NCBI RefSeq assembly: GCF_001540865.1
Contig: NC_033627.1
Coordinates: 8,865,861 to 8,929,860 of the forward strand
Origin: Ananas comosus
Taxonomy: Eukaryota > Streptophyta > Magnoliopsida > Poales > Bromeliaceae
Reading direction: 5' to 3'
Length of the DNA: 64,000 nucleotides
The position numbers and the translations under genes were made by a program. How positions within the stretch are numbered: the first letter of the stretch is position 1; every line of letters starts with the position of its first letter. This document shows positions 33,961 through 44,914 of this stretch, piece by piece. The notes below the pieces were generated by a model. That model ran no database searches, was not told where the DNA came from, and worked only from the letters and a program-made list of their open reading frames with translations.

Positions 33961-35746
33961 GACCGCGTGGTGACAGGTATTATTTTAATTTCTGATATTT
34001 GAGTTCGTGCATTATTTGATACCTATGCATCACATTCTCTTGTTAGTTGAACATTTGCATCTTTGCATGGACTAGAGATAGGGCCGTTGTTGCATGCATG
34101 AGAGGTGCAAATTTTCGACCATATTTTGCAGGTAGTAGAGTGTTGTTCGTCATGTCCAGTGCAGCTGGGCTCGTGGATTATATCGCAGACCTATTGATCT
34201 TAGGGCAGCTGCAGGGCTTTGATGTTGTGCTTGGCATGGATTGGCTGGCGCGGTATTATACGACCATCGACTGTGGAGCGAGGACAGTGACGTTCCGCGA
34301 GTCAGACCAGGAGGAGTTCATGTACAGGGGTTGTAGGAGTAGGTTGTTTGCCATTTGGATTTCGTCAAGGAGGGCTCGACAGCTGATGAGTAGAGGATAC
34401 ATCACTTTCTTGGTGACTGTAGTAGAGGTGCCTACGGCGGCGCCGGGACTCGAGGATATCTCTATAGTCTGCGAATTTTCGGATGTTTTTCCATGGAGTT
34501 GACAACTATGACGCCGGATAGAGAGATTGAGTTTGTGATTGACGTAGTTCCTGGAACTGCGCCAATCTTGAAGGCACCCTACCGAATGGCACCGACAGAG
34601 CTGAGAGAGCTGAAGGCGCAGCTTCAGGATTTGATAGATAAAGGGTATGTGAGACCTAGTGTATCGCTTTGGGGAGCGCCAGTGTTGTTCGTCAAGAAGA
34701 ATGATGGTTCACTTAGGTTGTGTGTGGATTACCGGGAGCTGAATAAAGTGATCATCAAGAGCAAGTATTCTTTGCCGCGCATTGATATTCTGTTCGATCA
34801 TCTGCAAGGATCTTGTGTCTTTTTGAAGATTGATCTCTAGTCAGGTTACCACCAGTTGAGGGTGAAGGCCGAGAATGTTCCCAAGACGGTTGTTCGAACT
34901 TGGTACGGGCATTCTGAGTTCACTGGGATGCCTTTTGGATTGACAAATGCTCTTGTCGCATTTATGGATTTGATGAACAGAGCGTTTAAGCCATTATTGG
35001 ATAGATTTTGGTTGAGTTTGATGCAACATAGAAGGGTAATTGCTTATACTTCCTGACAATTGAAGGATTATGAGAAGAATTACCCTACGCATGACTTGGA
35101 GCTTGCTGCAGTAATTTTTGCCTTGAAGTTATGGCGTCATTACTTGTATGGCGAGCATTGCGAGATTTTTACTGATCACAAAAGTCTTAAGTATCTGTTC
35201 ACCCAAAAGGAGTTGAACTTGAGGCAGCGTCCGTGGTTGGAGTTATTGAAGGATTATGATGTTAGTATTCAGTATCACCTCGGCAAGGCGAATGTGGTGG
35301 CAGATGCATTGAGCAGGAAGTCAGTCCAAAGCTTGAGCATGATGATTACTCAGCAGAGGCCGTTATTTGAGGAGTTGCAGCGGTTGAGGCTAGAGGTAGT
35401 GTCCCCTGGGTCTACTGCGAGACTGATGTTTATGGTCTTGCAGCTCACTCTGTTGGACAGGATCAGGGAGAAACAGAGTGGAGACTCTCACTTGTTGAGG
35501 ATTTGAGAGTAGTTTGAGAGCGGACATGCGGAGGCCTTTTCTGTGGACAGTTCGAGAGTACTGCGGTACAGGGACCGATTGTGTGTGCCTATGGATTCTG
35601 AGATCTATGAGAAAATTTTGAGAGAGACTCATTACTCACTTTATACGGTTCACCTTGATGGAACCAATATGTATAAAGACTTGAAGGCACACTTTTGGTG
35701 GAATGAAATGAAGCGGGACATTAGTAGACATGTGGCTAAGTGTCTG
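33960..35746 (+). pseudogene. pol of element D, RT active site deleted
   Basis: Protease shows ALFDTYASHS at about 34006-34036, where the usual DTGA reads DTYA. LGMDWL follows, then RT from 34493 ([58 protein letters not shown]). Right after LLDRF (about 35010) the sequence jumps to [12 protein letters not shown] in RNase H, so the FIDD catalytic box, thumb and start of RNase H are gone (roughly 400 bp). RNase H then continues ([16 protein letters not shown]), followed by the integrase zinc-finger start (KDLKAHFWW). It is interrupted at 35746 by element B. It could only move with help from another element. Confidence 0.88.
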
Positions 35747-37161
35747 TGTAAGGAAGTGAATTCTCGAAATTCGAGAGTTGGACTTCGTCCAGAATCAACT
35801 AATTGTCGAGTGGGTAGGCTTCGGAAAAGCCCAAGGTGTCCAAAATACAAAAAGTGCATTGGAGTTGGATCCGCGAGAGTAAACAATGCAAAATCTGCAC
35901 TTGGCAGATTCTGCTCTCAGGGACCGGTCCCTAGAGGGAGAGACCGGTCCCCGTAAGCTGAAAGCGTGGCAGAAGACTCTGCGCGCGATATTTGCTCTCG
36001 GGGTCCGGTCCCTCGGGTGAGGATCGGTCCCTGAAGGTCCGGTCTCTCAGTCGAGGATCGGTCCCCGTGCGCGCAACCTGCGAAAAGGAGAAAAATTTGG
36101 CTAAGTCCTGAGATTTCAGCTCTCGAGGACCAGTCCCTGGCGGGACAGACCGGTCCCCGTACGCGTAATGGCTGGCATACAGCCTCCGCTCGCAAAAGCT
36201 GCTCTCGGGGACCGGTCCTTCTAGGGACAGATCGGTCCCGAGCGCGAAAACTGCCCAGGCAGAGCAGTTTGAGAGAGGCAAAGTGGAAGGGTTTGGATGC
36301 AATTGTTACATTAGTTCAGGGGTATAGGAAGGATTACACTCTCTCTCCCTCATTTCCCCACCCAACACACACACTCCTCTCTCTCTCTAAGCTCTCTCTT
36401 CTCTCTTGAAGCAAAGAAGAAGGAAAAGAAGGAGAGGAAGAAAAAGAAGGAGAAGAAAGTGAAGAAGAAGGTGAAGCAAGTAAGCTCTCTCTCCTCTCTA
36501 AGCTCTCTCTCCCTCACTATATGACGCATGCATACATTACTGATGATTGGGCATAGTAGCATAGTTTTCCTACTATTGCATTTATAGTTTTTCATAACTA
36601 TCTATCTATCTACTTTTGCCCACTCGGACCTAGTGGAAAAATTGGCGAAGTCAGCGGCCGAACCCACTGGAAACTATGGACGATAGTTCTCACCCCACTT
36701 TGTTACAGGGCCTAGTACGAGCACGCTGGGTGAGGACCGCGTCAAGGACATATCGCCCGAGTAGTAGTACATAGTAGCTTCCTATTTTGCATTAGCACAC
36801 CTATGTACATGAGAGACTTTTGTAGGTGAGGATTTGGAGAGCTATTGATGTATATATTTGATGGTCCTTAGAGAACCACATATCCATTTTGAGAAGATGA
36901 AAGTGTAATTGAATGCAAATGATGTAATAGTTAGTAAAACTCTCTTTATTTCACTTGTGTATGCTTGTGAATTTTTGCTCTTAGTATGTTGGCACTGTTT
37001 GTGCCCTTGTGGTCGTGTATGTATGAATTTCTATTTTCTGGGCAAATTCTTATACATGATCGGGTTGTTGGCCTAGGACGGACAGGGGAGGTGCTGTCCG
37101 TTCGGCGTCTGTTCGACGCACTCGAGTCGTGCCAAATTGATAGCGGTCTCGGGGCGTGACA
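35747..37161 (+). repeat. 5' LTR of element B, internally deleted
   Basis: TGTAAGGAAGTGAATTC to GGGGCGTGACA. GGACCGGTCC palindromes lie at 35925-36236, followed by a CT-rich stretch (36340-36405) and a GAA/AAG-rich stretch (36413-36478). Near 36480-36520 it jumps from the GAAGCAAG tract to the ACTATATGACGCA sequence. The 3' LTR has more than 1 kb between these points even without its copia insertion. The hairpin at 36668-36692 and TTTGTTACAG at about 36708 remain. Confidence 0.9.
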
Positions 37162-37169
37162 GATATAAA

Positions 37170-37181
37170 TGGTATCAGAGC
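37170..37181 (+). other. Primer binding site of element B
   Basis: TGGTATCAGAGC, the initiator tRNA-Met complement, lies 8 bases after the LTR end. Confidence 0.9.
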
Positions 37182-38157
37182 AAGCTAAGAGTAAGTAAAG
37201 AGAGAGTCTAGGATTGACCTAGGAGACCTTAGGAAGGTAAACCCTAAGGATATAGGTGCGTGAGTGGAACGTGAACCTATAATGGTGGCGGAAGTGATTC
37301 GATTGGGTCGAAGTTGGCGATATGTCTCTAGTAGTTGCTAGAGATGAATTCAAGTGGTATTAGTTCTTGACTTGAGGTGATTGTGTCGGCGGCCGACGAC
37401 ATGATGCCGAGAGCCTAGAATGAGTACACTCGTATGCTTTCGCCCGATTTCGTTGTTGATCGTTTGAGTCGTAGTCGCCGTAATGTTGACGGGTTAAGAT
37501 AATTAACCAAGTGCTTGCGTTTCAGGAGCTAATGGCCCCGAAGAGACGCTACACGCGTAGATCGGCTCCGGCACCGCCTCCCGAGATGCCTGGGCAAGTT
37601 GAACCTCCACGAGCCCCAGAGTCTCCTGTGGTGCTTGCACAAGCCGGGCCGAGTGAGATGCAGGAGTTGCGGGCGCAAGTGACCGCACTTGCGGGTCAAT
37701 TTGGGCTGCTCCGAGAGTTGATAGAGCGGTAGTTAGCAGCGACGACTGCGATGGCGACAGACGGTCGTGTTCCACCCGCACCCTCGGCGCATGAGCACGT
37801 AGCGGCTGAGGGTGAGGGTATAGTGGCGATTCCGGTGGCGGCGCATCCCTCGTCGATGGTCGTTCCTCCTGCGGCGTCAGGATAAGCGACACCCGATGCG
37901 GCGGCCGAGGAAGCGGAGAAGGAGCGCGCATTGGCGGCTCTAATCAAGTTTAACAAGTTTCATCCGCCCATCTTCGAGGTGGAGAAAGTGGAGCCGGCGA
38001 TGGTCGAGTCGTTGGTCGACTCGATGAAGATGCTCTTCGAGGACCTCTCCACCTTTGAGAGGGACAAGGTGTACCTCGCCACACATTGTTTGGAGAAGAC
38101 GGCGAAGGTGTGGTGGAAGAGAGTGAAGCGAGATAGGCCTTCGGAACTTCCACCGAT

Positions 38158-40716
38158 TGTAAGGGAAGTGAATTCTTGAAATCCGAGGATTTGACTTCGT
38201 TTAGAATCGACTGATTGTCGAGTACGTAGGCTTCGGAAAGTCCGAAGATGATTAAAATGCATAAAGTACATTAAGGAAGAGTCCGCGAGAGCAGCAGTGC
38301 AAATTCTGCACTGGAACAGAATTGCTCTCGGGGACCGGTCCCTGGCAGGGAGGGACCGGTCCCTGGCAGGGAGGGACCGGTCCCCTCGGCTGGGCTGGCG
38401 GGGATCCTTAAGGCAACCGGTCTCTGGTAGGGAGGGACCGGTCCCTCCTTGCCAGAGACCGGTCCCCGAACGTTAACCCAGCGAGAAGAGGCTGAAATTT
38501 GGCTAAGTCCCGAAAATACCACTCTCGAAAACCGGTCTCTCAGGCAAGGACCGGTCTCCCGGGGACCGGTCTCTCAAGCAGGGACCGGTTCCCGAACGCG
38601 AAATTTTCTCTGCCCGAGAGGGAGGCTCTTGGGGACCGGTCTCCCCGACCTGGGACCGGTCCCTCACTGCGAAGATGCTTAGTGAGGGCTGCTTCAGAGG
38701 ATGAAAAGTTGAGGGGGCTATCTGCAAAATAGCCTTTATGAGGGCTGGGGACCCCTCTCTCTCTCCCATTTGTCTCATTTGCCCTCTCTTTCTCTCCCTC
38801 TCTCTCTCTAGAATGAAAGGAAAAGAAGAAGAGAAGAAGGAGAAGAAGAGAAAGAAGAAGAGGAGAAAGAAGAAGGAGAAGACCAAGAAGAGGAAGAAGA
38901 TCATCTTCTTCCTTCTCTCCCTCAAGCTAGGGCAAGCTTGGATCTTGGTATTGAGGTAAGCCTCAACCCTTCAATGGTGGATTTTGGGAGCTAGGGTTTT
39001 GTTGCTTAAAAATGGTTCGAATGGAACCTATTGAAGCTAAGGAGATGGTTCGAGCTCGAATTTGAGGCTTGCACCATGGATTTCCCCATTGTTGCTAACC
39101 CAGGGCACGGATTTGGGATTTTTGGAAATCTAGGGTTTTGATCTCGTTTAACGGGTCGCAAACCTAATTACTAGGTCTATAAACGCGTCGGCGAAGACGG
39201 TTCGTCGATCCGACGAGCGAGTGCGAAGATATCGCCGAAACAAGTGCTTGAGGGTTCGTTTTGTCCGAGGAGTCGAGGCAACGACATAAGATCGCGACGA
39301 CGAGCTTGCTAGTTACGCGGCGCTACTAAAGGTGGGGGAGTGCCATCCCGAAGTAGTTGAATTGCTCCCTATGTCTGAGTTATTATGTTGATCAATTGCA
39401 TATTGAACATATGGCATATAAGGAACTAAGTTATTAATATCTATTTTTGCATGCTAGTGTTAATGTGGCTCAGTTGATATAGCACTAGAACCTAGTGTGC
39501 TCGAGGTAGTATGATACAGTTTAACCCTATAGGTGTTGGATGTACATGTAGCAATGAAAACCTAGTACAATGTAGACTAGGGTATTGAGAACTTGTCAAG
39601 AGAACGAGTGGCACCTAGTTAACAATGAACACAAACGAGTGGCATGTAGTTAACATTGAACATGAGAACCCTAGTGTAGTCAAAATACTATGAGCTTGGG
39701 TATTAGGATACTTGATTCTGTGATGAGACCAACCTTAGTTGGTAGGACTAGTTCGTGAGTTCAGATTAAGCTCACATAGCCTGTCTGCGCTTGTAGGGGT
39801 CGCTCCCCACAGGTTGTGCACTCCGGAGTATTTGTCACTCGAGGGGCAGTCGCCATGCGCTGCCCGGACAGTCAGTGAATCTGTCTGCAGGCTGTCTCAG
39901 GGAATAGTTCAGCGAGGCTTTTCCCTACGAGGCTTATAAACGTGAGATTGAAAATGAGATACCGGATTGATCGAATGATCGGGTAAAGTAATGAACAACC
40001 CTTATTGTTGGGCATAGTAGTATGGTAGCTATGAATTTCACTATGAATGACATGCATGCATAATTCTAGATTGAGGCATAGTTAGATGCTTATACTTATA
40101 CTTGCTCATTTCTCGTTAATGCTTTCAATTACATATATCTATCTACCTGCATATCTATCTGTGCCTGCTTAGACCTAGTGGGAAGATCGGCAGAGTCGGC
40201 GGCCGAACCCACTGGGAACTATTCGTAGTTCTCATCCCACTTTGTTGCAGGTCCGAGTTCGAGTAGCCCTGGTGAGGATCGCGGCAAGGGCGTAGCGCCC
40301 TAGGGGTATTAGTAGAGGTTTACTTTCCTTTATGCATTAGTTACACCCTATACTTATGTTGACAGTAGATGTTGTATAGGGTGAGATTTTGAGAGTGATT
40401 GTACATATCTGTTTTGGAAGACTGTAAAAGATGAATTAAATGTATTAAGTTGAATGAATTTAATAGTTAAGTATATCTCTCTTTTATCACTTGTATGCTT
40501 TACTCGTGTTGCTTGCTCTCGGTTGGTATGCACTGTTTGTGCTTCATTACTGTTATTTGATCATGTATGTAATCAAGTGTATTTTCTGGGAGCTTGTGTA
40601 CATGATCTCGTCGTTTGAGCCTTGGGCGGACAGGGGAGTTACTGTTCGTTCGGCGGTCCATTCGCCGCGCCCGAACCGGACCAAATTGGTAGCGGGCTTG
40701 GGGCGGTGGCGTGACA
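38158..40716 (+). mobile_element. Solo LTR, family B, inside gag of element B
   Basis: 2559 bp, TGTAAGGGAAGTGAATTC to GGCGTGACA, with CCGAT duplications (38153-38157, 40717-40721). It gives the full undeleted layout of the family. ACCGGT palindromes run from 38331 to 38668; CT-rich and GAAGAA-rich tracts lie at about 38755-38905; a candidate donor GAG|GTAAGC is at 38957; the GGTCGCTCCCC...ACTCCGGAGT block lies around 39797-39830; the hairpin is at 40212-40233; the candidate acceptor TTTGTTGCAG ends at 40250. Confidence 0.94.
38331..38668. repeat. Dense ACCGGT palindrome cluster
   Basis: About ten ACCGGT cores in 340 bp. Bases 38331-38385 are a perfect 21-bp tandem (GGGACCGGTCCCTGGCAGGGA) in 2.6 copies. 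Bases 38419-38460 form one 42-bp palindrome matching at 19 of 21 paired positions. Others follow at lengths of 8-12 bp. This is the strongest such cluster in the window. Confidence 0.9.
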
Positions 40717-41474
40717 CCGATACTGTAGGAAGAGTTCAAGAGGGCGATGTTCGCCAACTACTTCCCCGATACTCAGAAGCGGAAGCTGCAAGAGAAGTTC
40801 CGCAAGTTACGATAGGTGGACCGCACTGTGGCGAACTATGAGTAAGAGTTTTCCCACATAATTGACTGTGTCCCTGATATGGTGAAGGATGACAGGGATA
40901 GAGCCGACTAGTTCTTAAGGGGACTTCGGCCGGGAATCCACAAGGCCGTACAGATATTCAAGCTCGCGACCTTTGCGGAGGTATTCGATCGGGCGCTGTG
41001 GGCAGAGCACGGAGATGCCCATGTGCGCGAGGAGCGTGAGCTTTTGGCCGAGTCCAAGGATAAAGGCAAAAAACGACAAGGTGGTGGTTCGGGGGGACAG
41101 ACGAGTTCCAAGAAGCCCCCGAAGTATCCGCGGACTCAGTACATGGGCCGTGGAGTGCGGCGGTGTGTCATTTGCGGTGGAGACCACCAACCTTCGTGTT
41201 GCGATCAGCGCCAAGGCAAGTGCTTCAAATGCGGGCAACCAGGGCACTTCATACGTGATTGCTCGGGAGGTGGAGCCTCGCCTGCCCTATCTATTGCATC
41301 GGGGCCGGTGATTCCAGCTCATTATGGAGGAGCTCCACCGACGGCTGCGTCGGCGGGACGCGTGATGGCGCCGCGTCAGTTAGAGGCGACGCGATCGACA
41401 CCGAGCGGGCGGGTGTTCGCCGCTCAAGCTCAAGTGGAGGAACCTGCCGAGCCAGAAGAGCGCCATGTGGTGGC

Positions 41475-44400
41475 AGGTATGGTTTTAATTAGCGGAGTCC
41501 GCTCCCGAGCTATGTTTGATACTGGTGCTACCCATTCATTCATAAGTAGGCCGTTTGCACAAATGCATGGTATCGAGTTTCAATTTAGTAAGAGCACTTG
41601 ACGTGTGTTTGGGCCTGGGCGGGACTTTCTGATCCGCAAGAAGTGTTTGACGTGCCCAGTACAAATAGGCGATTGGATAATGCTGATTTGCATGTTGGTG
41701 CTCCAGAAGCTGAAAGAGTACAATGTCATATTGGGCATGGATTGGCTCTCGAAGTACCATGTAACGATTGACTGTAAGAGCAAGGTGCTTACCTTTCATG
41801 AGCCCGGACAAGAGGAGTTCACGTATCGGGCTTGTCGAAGCTCGTGCTTCGTCGTGACGGTGTCAGCGACGAGAGCGAGGAAGTTGGTTAATAGCGGTTG
41901 CACAGCCTATTTAGCGACCGTTGTGGAGGTGGACCGAGTGGCTCCGACCTTAGAGGAGTTGTCGGTAGTACGGGAGTTCCCAGATATATTTCCCGCGGAG
42001 TTGCCGGGGATACAGCCGGATCGGAAGATCGAGTTTGTTATAGACTTGATTCCCGATACCGCGCCGATCTCGAAGGCCCCGTATAGAATGGCGCCGGCGG
42101 AACTAAGGGAGTTGAGGAATCAATTGCATGACCTCCTCGACAAGCAATTTATCCGGCCGAGCGTATCACCGTGAGGAGCCCCCGTGTTGTTTGTGCGGAA
42201 GAAGGACGGATCGCTGCGACTCTGTGTGGATTATTGTGAATTAAACAGAGTCACGATCAAGAATAAGTATCCAGTTTCCCGAATCGACAACTTATTTGAT
42301 CAGTTGCAGGGGTCGTGCGTGTATTCAAAGATAGACTTGTAATCCGGTTATCACCAGTTGAAGATCAAGTCGGAAGACATTAAGAAAACCACATTCCGTA
42401 CGCGGTATGGACACTATGAATTCACGGTCATGCCTTTTGGGCTTACGAATGCCCCTGCGGCGTTCATGGATCTGATGAACCGTGTCTTCAAGGAGTTTTT
42501 GGACCGATTTGTCGTGGTCTTCATAGACGGCATATTGGTCTATTCTCGCAATGACGAGGAGCATGCCGAGCATTTGAGATTAGTGCTTCAAGTCCTTTGG
42601 GAGAAGAAGCTATATGCTAAGCTAAAGAAGTGTGACTTTTGGCTTCGAGAAGTCGCATTTCTAGGACATGTGATTTCCGAGGGTGGAGTCTCTGTAGACC
42701 CGAGGCAATCAAGGATTGGCCACGCCTAACCAATGTCACGGAGGTTCGAAGCTTCGTGGGCTTGGCGGGCTATTATAGACGGTTTGTGGAGTGCTTTTCG
42801 AAGATAGTAATTCCACTTACCCGTCTGACTAGAAAGGGCACCAAGTTCGTTTGGAGTTACGAGTGTGACCGGAGTTTCAAAGAGTTGAAGGAGAGATTAA
42901 TTTCGACTCCGGTACTCGCCCTACCGGTGCAAGGTAAAGATTATGTGGTCTATAGCGACGCATCCTATCTGGGTTTGGAGTGTGTCTTGATATAGGGCGG
43001 GAAGGTAATCACGTATGCGTCCCGTCAGCTAAAGAGCTATGAAAAGAACTACCCCATTTATGACTTAGAGCTGGCGGCGGTGATCTTTGCTTTAAAGCTA
43101 TGGAGGCACTATTTATATGGTGCACATTGCGAGATCTACACCGACCATAAAAACTTAAAATATTTGTTTACCCAGAAGGAGCTGAATATGCGGCATCGGC
43201 GGTGGTTGGAACTGCTAAAGGATTATGATGTTGACATCTTTTACCACCCCGGCAAGGCGAACGTAGTCGCTGATGCGCTTAGTAGAAAGTCGACAGAGAA
43301 CCTCGCAGTGTGGGTTACAAATCAAACGCCCGGAAAGAAATAGGGCGAATGGATCTCGAGGTTGTAGCTCCGGAGGTTCCGACTAAGTTGTCAATGCTTG
43401 TTGTCCAACTGACCTTATTGGAGAGGATCAAGAGTTTGCAACCTGCGGACCCGAGTCTCCAAAAGGTGCGGTGCAACGTCAAGGAGGGACGTGGCGGAGA
43501 TTTCAGTATAGACGCCGGTGGTGCACTTCCGTTTCGAAACAGGTGGTGTGTACCTGAGAACGAGGAGCTTCGCAAGCTAATTCTGCAAGAAGCACATTAG
43601 TCTCCTTATAGTCTTCACCCGGGTGGCACCAAGATGTACCATAACCTAAAGATGTAGTATTAGTTGCCGGGAATGAAGGCTGATATTGGGCGCTTTGTGG
43701 CGAAGTGCTTAATATGCCAGCAAGTGAAAGCGGAACACTGATTTCCAGCGGAAAAGCTTTAAAGTTTATATATCCCCGTTTGAAAATGGGAAGATGTGTC
43801 GATGGACTTCGTGGTCGGTTTGCCTCGCTCAACGGGGGGCCACGATGCAATTTAGGTGGTTGTGGATTAATTGACGAAGTCGGCACATTTCCTACCGATT
43901 CACACCACTTGGGCAGGTGACAAGCTGGCGCAGGTATACCTTGATGAGATTGTGAGATTGCACGGGGTACCGAAGTCAATTGTGTCGGTTCGAGACCCCG
44001 GTTCACTTCGCATTTCTGGAAGAGCCTGCAAGAAGCACTTGGCACACGGCTGGATTTTAGTACCGCATTTCATCCTCAGACAGATGGGCAAATCGAGAGG
44101 ACTATTAGACTCTGGAGGATATGTTGCAGGCGTGTGTCATTGATTACAAGGAAAGTTGGTGTAAGCACCTACCGATGGCCGAGTTCGCCTACAACAACAA
44201 TTATCATGCTAGCGTGGGGATGACACCATCTGAGGCTCTTTATGGGCTGAAGTGCCGATCTCCCATTCACTGGAGCGATGTGGGCGAACGAGCAGAATTC
44301 AGCCCTAACGTTTTGCAGGAGGCGGAAGAGAAGGTCTGTCTTGCTCACAAAAGATTACTCATGGCGCAGTCTCGACAGAAGAGCTATTCGGATAAGCGCC

Positions 44401-44843
44401 GGCGGGACTTAGAATTTACAGTGGGCGACCAAGTCTTTTTGAAGGTGTAGCCCATGCGAGGTGTGAAGCGGTTCGGGGTGCGGGGGAAGTTGAGTCCCTG
44501 ATACATTGGACCCTACAAGGTATTGGAACGGATTGGAACGGTGGCTTACCGGCTCGCGTTGCCGCCGAAGCTTGCGGATGTGCATAACATATTCCATGTC
44601 TCCAATCTTCGTAAGTATATTCACGACCCCGATCATGCCTTGTTGTACGAGCCGCCGGAACTTCAGGAAGATATGAGTTACAAGGAGTTTTCGATGATGA
44701 TCTTAGCTCGAGAGGTGCGAAAACTGAGAAATTGCGAGATTCCTTATGTAAAGATTCGGTGGAGCAATCATGATGATCGCGAGGCCACCTGGGAACTCGA
44801 GGATCTGATGAGAAAGCATCATCCTCACTTGTTTGAGGGATAA
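41475..44843 (+). pseudogene. pol of element B: PR-RT-RNase H-integrase-chromodomain
   Basis: Protease has an intact MFDTGATHSF site (about 41511). After a stop at 41601 the linker is open (LGMDWLSKY), then RT ([33 protein letters not shown]). The RT active box reads FIDGILVYS, so the second catalytic aspartate is glycine. A shift near 42710 precedes RTLNV-like thumb sequence and RNase H ([24 protein letters not shown]). Integrase (43550-44450) has zinc-finger and core fragments over several frames ([29 protein letters not shown]). The chromodomain is open from 44523 to the stop (ILAREVRKLRNCEIPYVKIR, EATWELED). It is inactive. Confidence 0.9.
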
Positions 44844-44901
44844 GGTATGAGTTTGAGTTTGAGTTGGAAATTGGATTAGTTTTGAGAACGAAACTCCTTT
44901 T

Positions 44902-44914
44902 TAGGAGGGGAGGA
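44902..44914 (+). other. Polypurine tract of element B
   Basis: AGGAGGGGAGGA directly precedes the 3' LTR start TGTAAGG at 44915. Confidence 0.85.

Larger units (their letters stand above)
37532..41470 (+). pseudogene. gag of element B, interrupted by a solo LTR
   Basis: Starts at ATG 37532 (MAPKRRYTRRSAPAPPPEMP). Two in-frame stops at about 37730 and 37884 interrupt the N-terminal region. The capsid begins at about 37931 (LIKFNKFHPPIFE, ERDKVYLATHCLEKTAKVWW) and is cut at 38157 by the solo LTR. It resumes at 40722 (EEFKRAMFANYFPDTQKRKL, EFSHIIDCVPDMV) with three more stops. The nucleocapsid is open from 41023: CVICGGDHQ, then the CCHC knuckle CFKCGQPGHFIRDC. At its end it runs into the protease frame. 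Confidence 0.87.

Noticed and set aside
38331..38668. CRISPR-like array
   Set aside because: Repeats are palindromic and of varying length with no uniform spacers, and they lie in a plant LTR.
38738..38959. Lysine/glutamate-rich frame (KEKKRKKK type)
   Set aside because: Translation of the GAAGAA tract common to the B LTRs (also near 36420 and 45590).
43503..44045. 180-residue minus-strand frame
   Set aside because: Antisense shadow of element B integrase.
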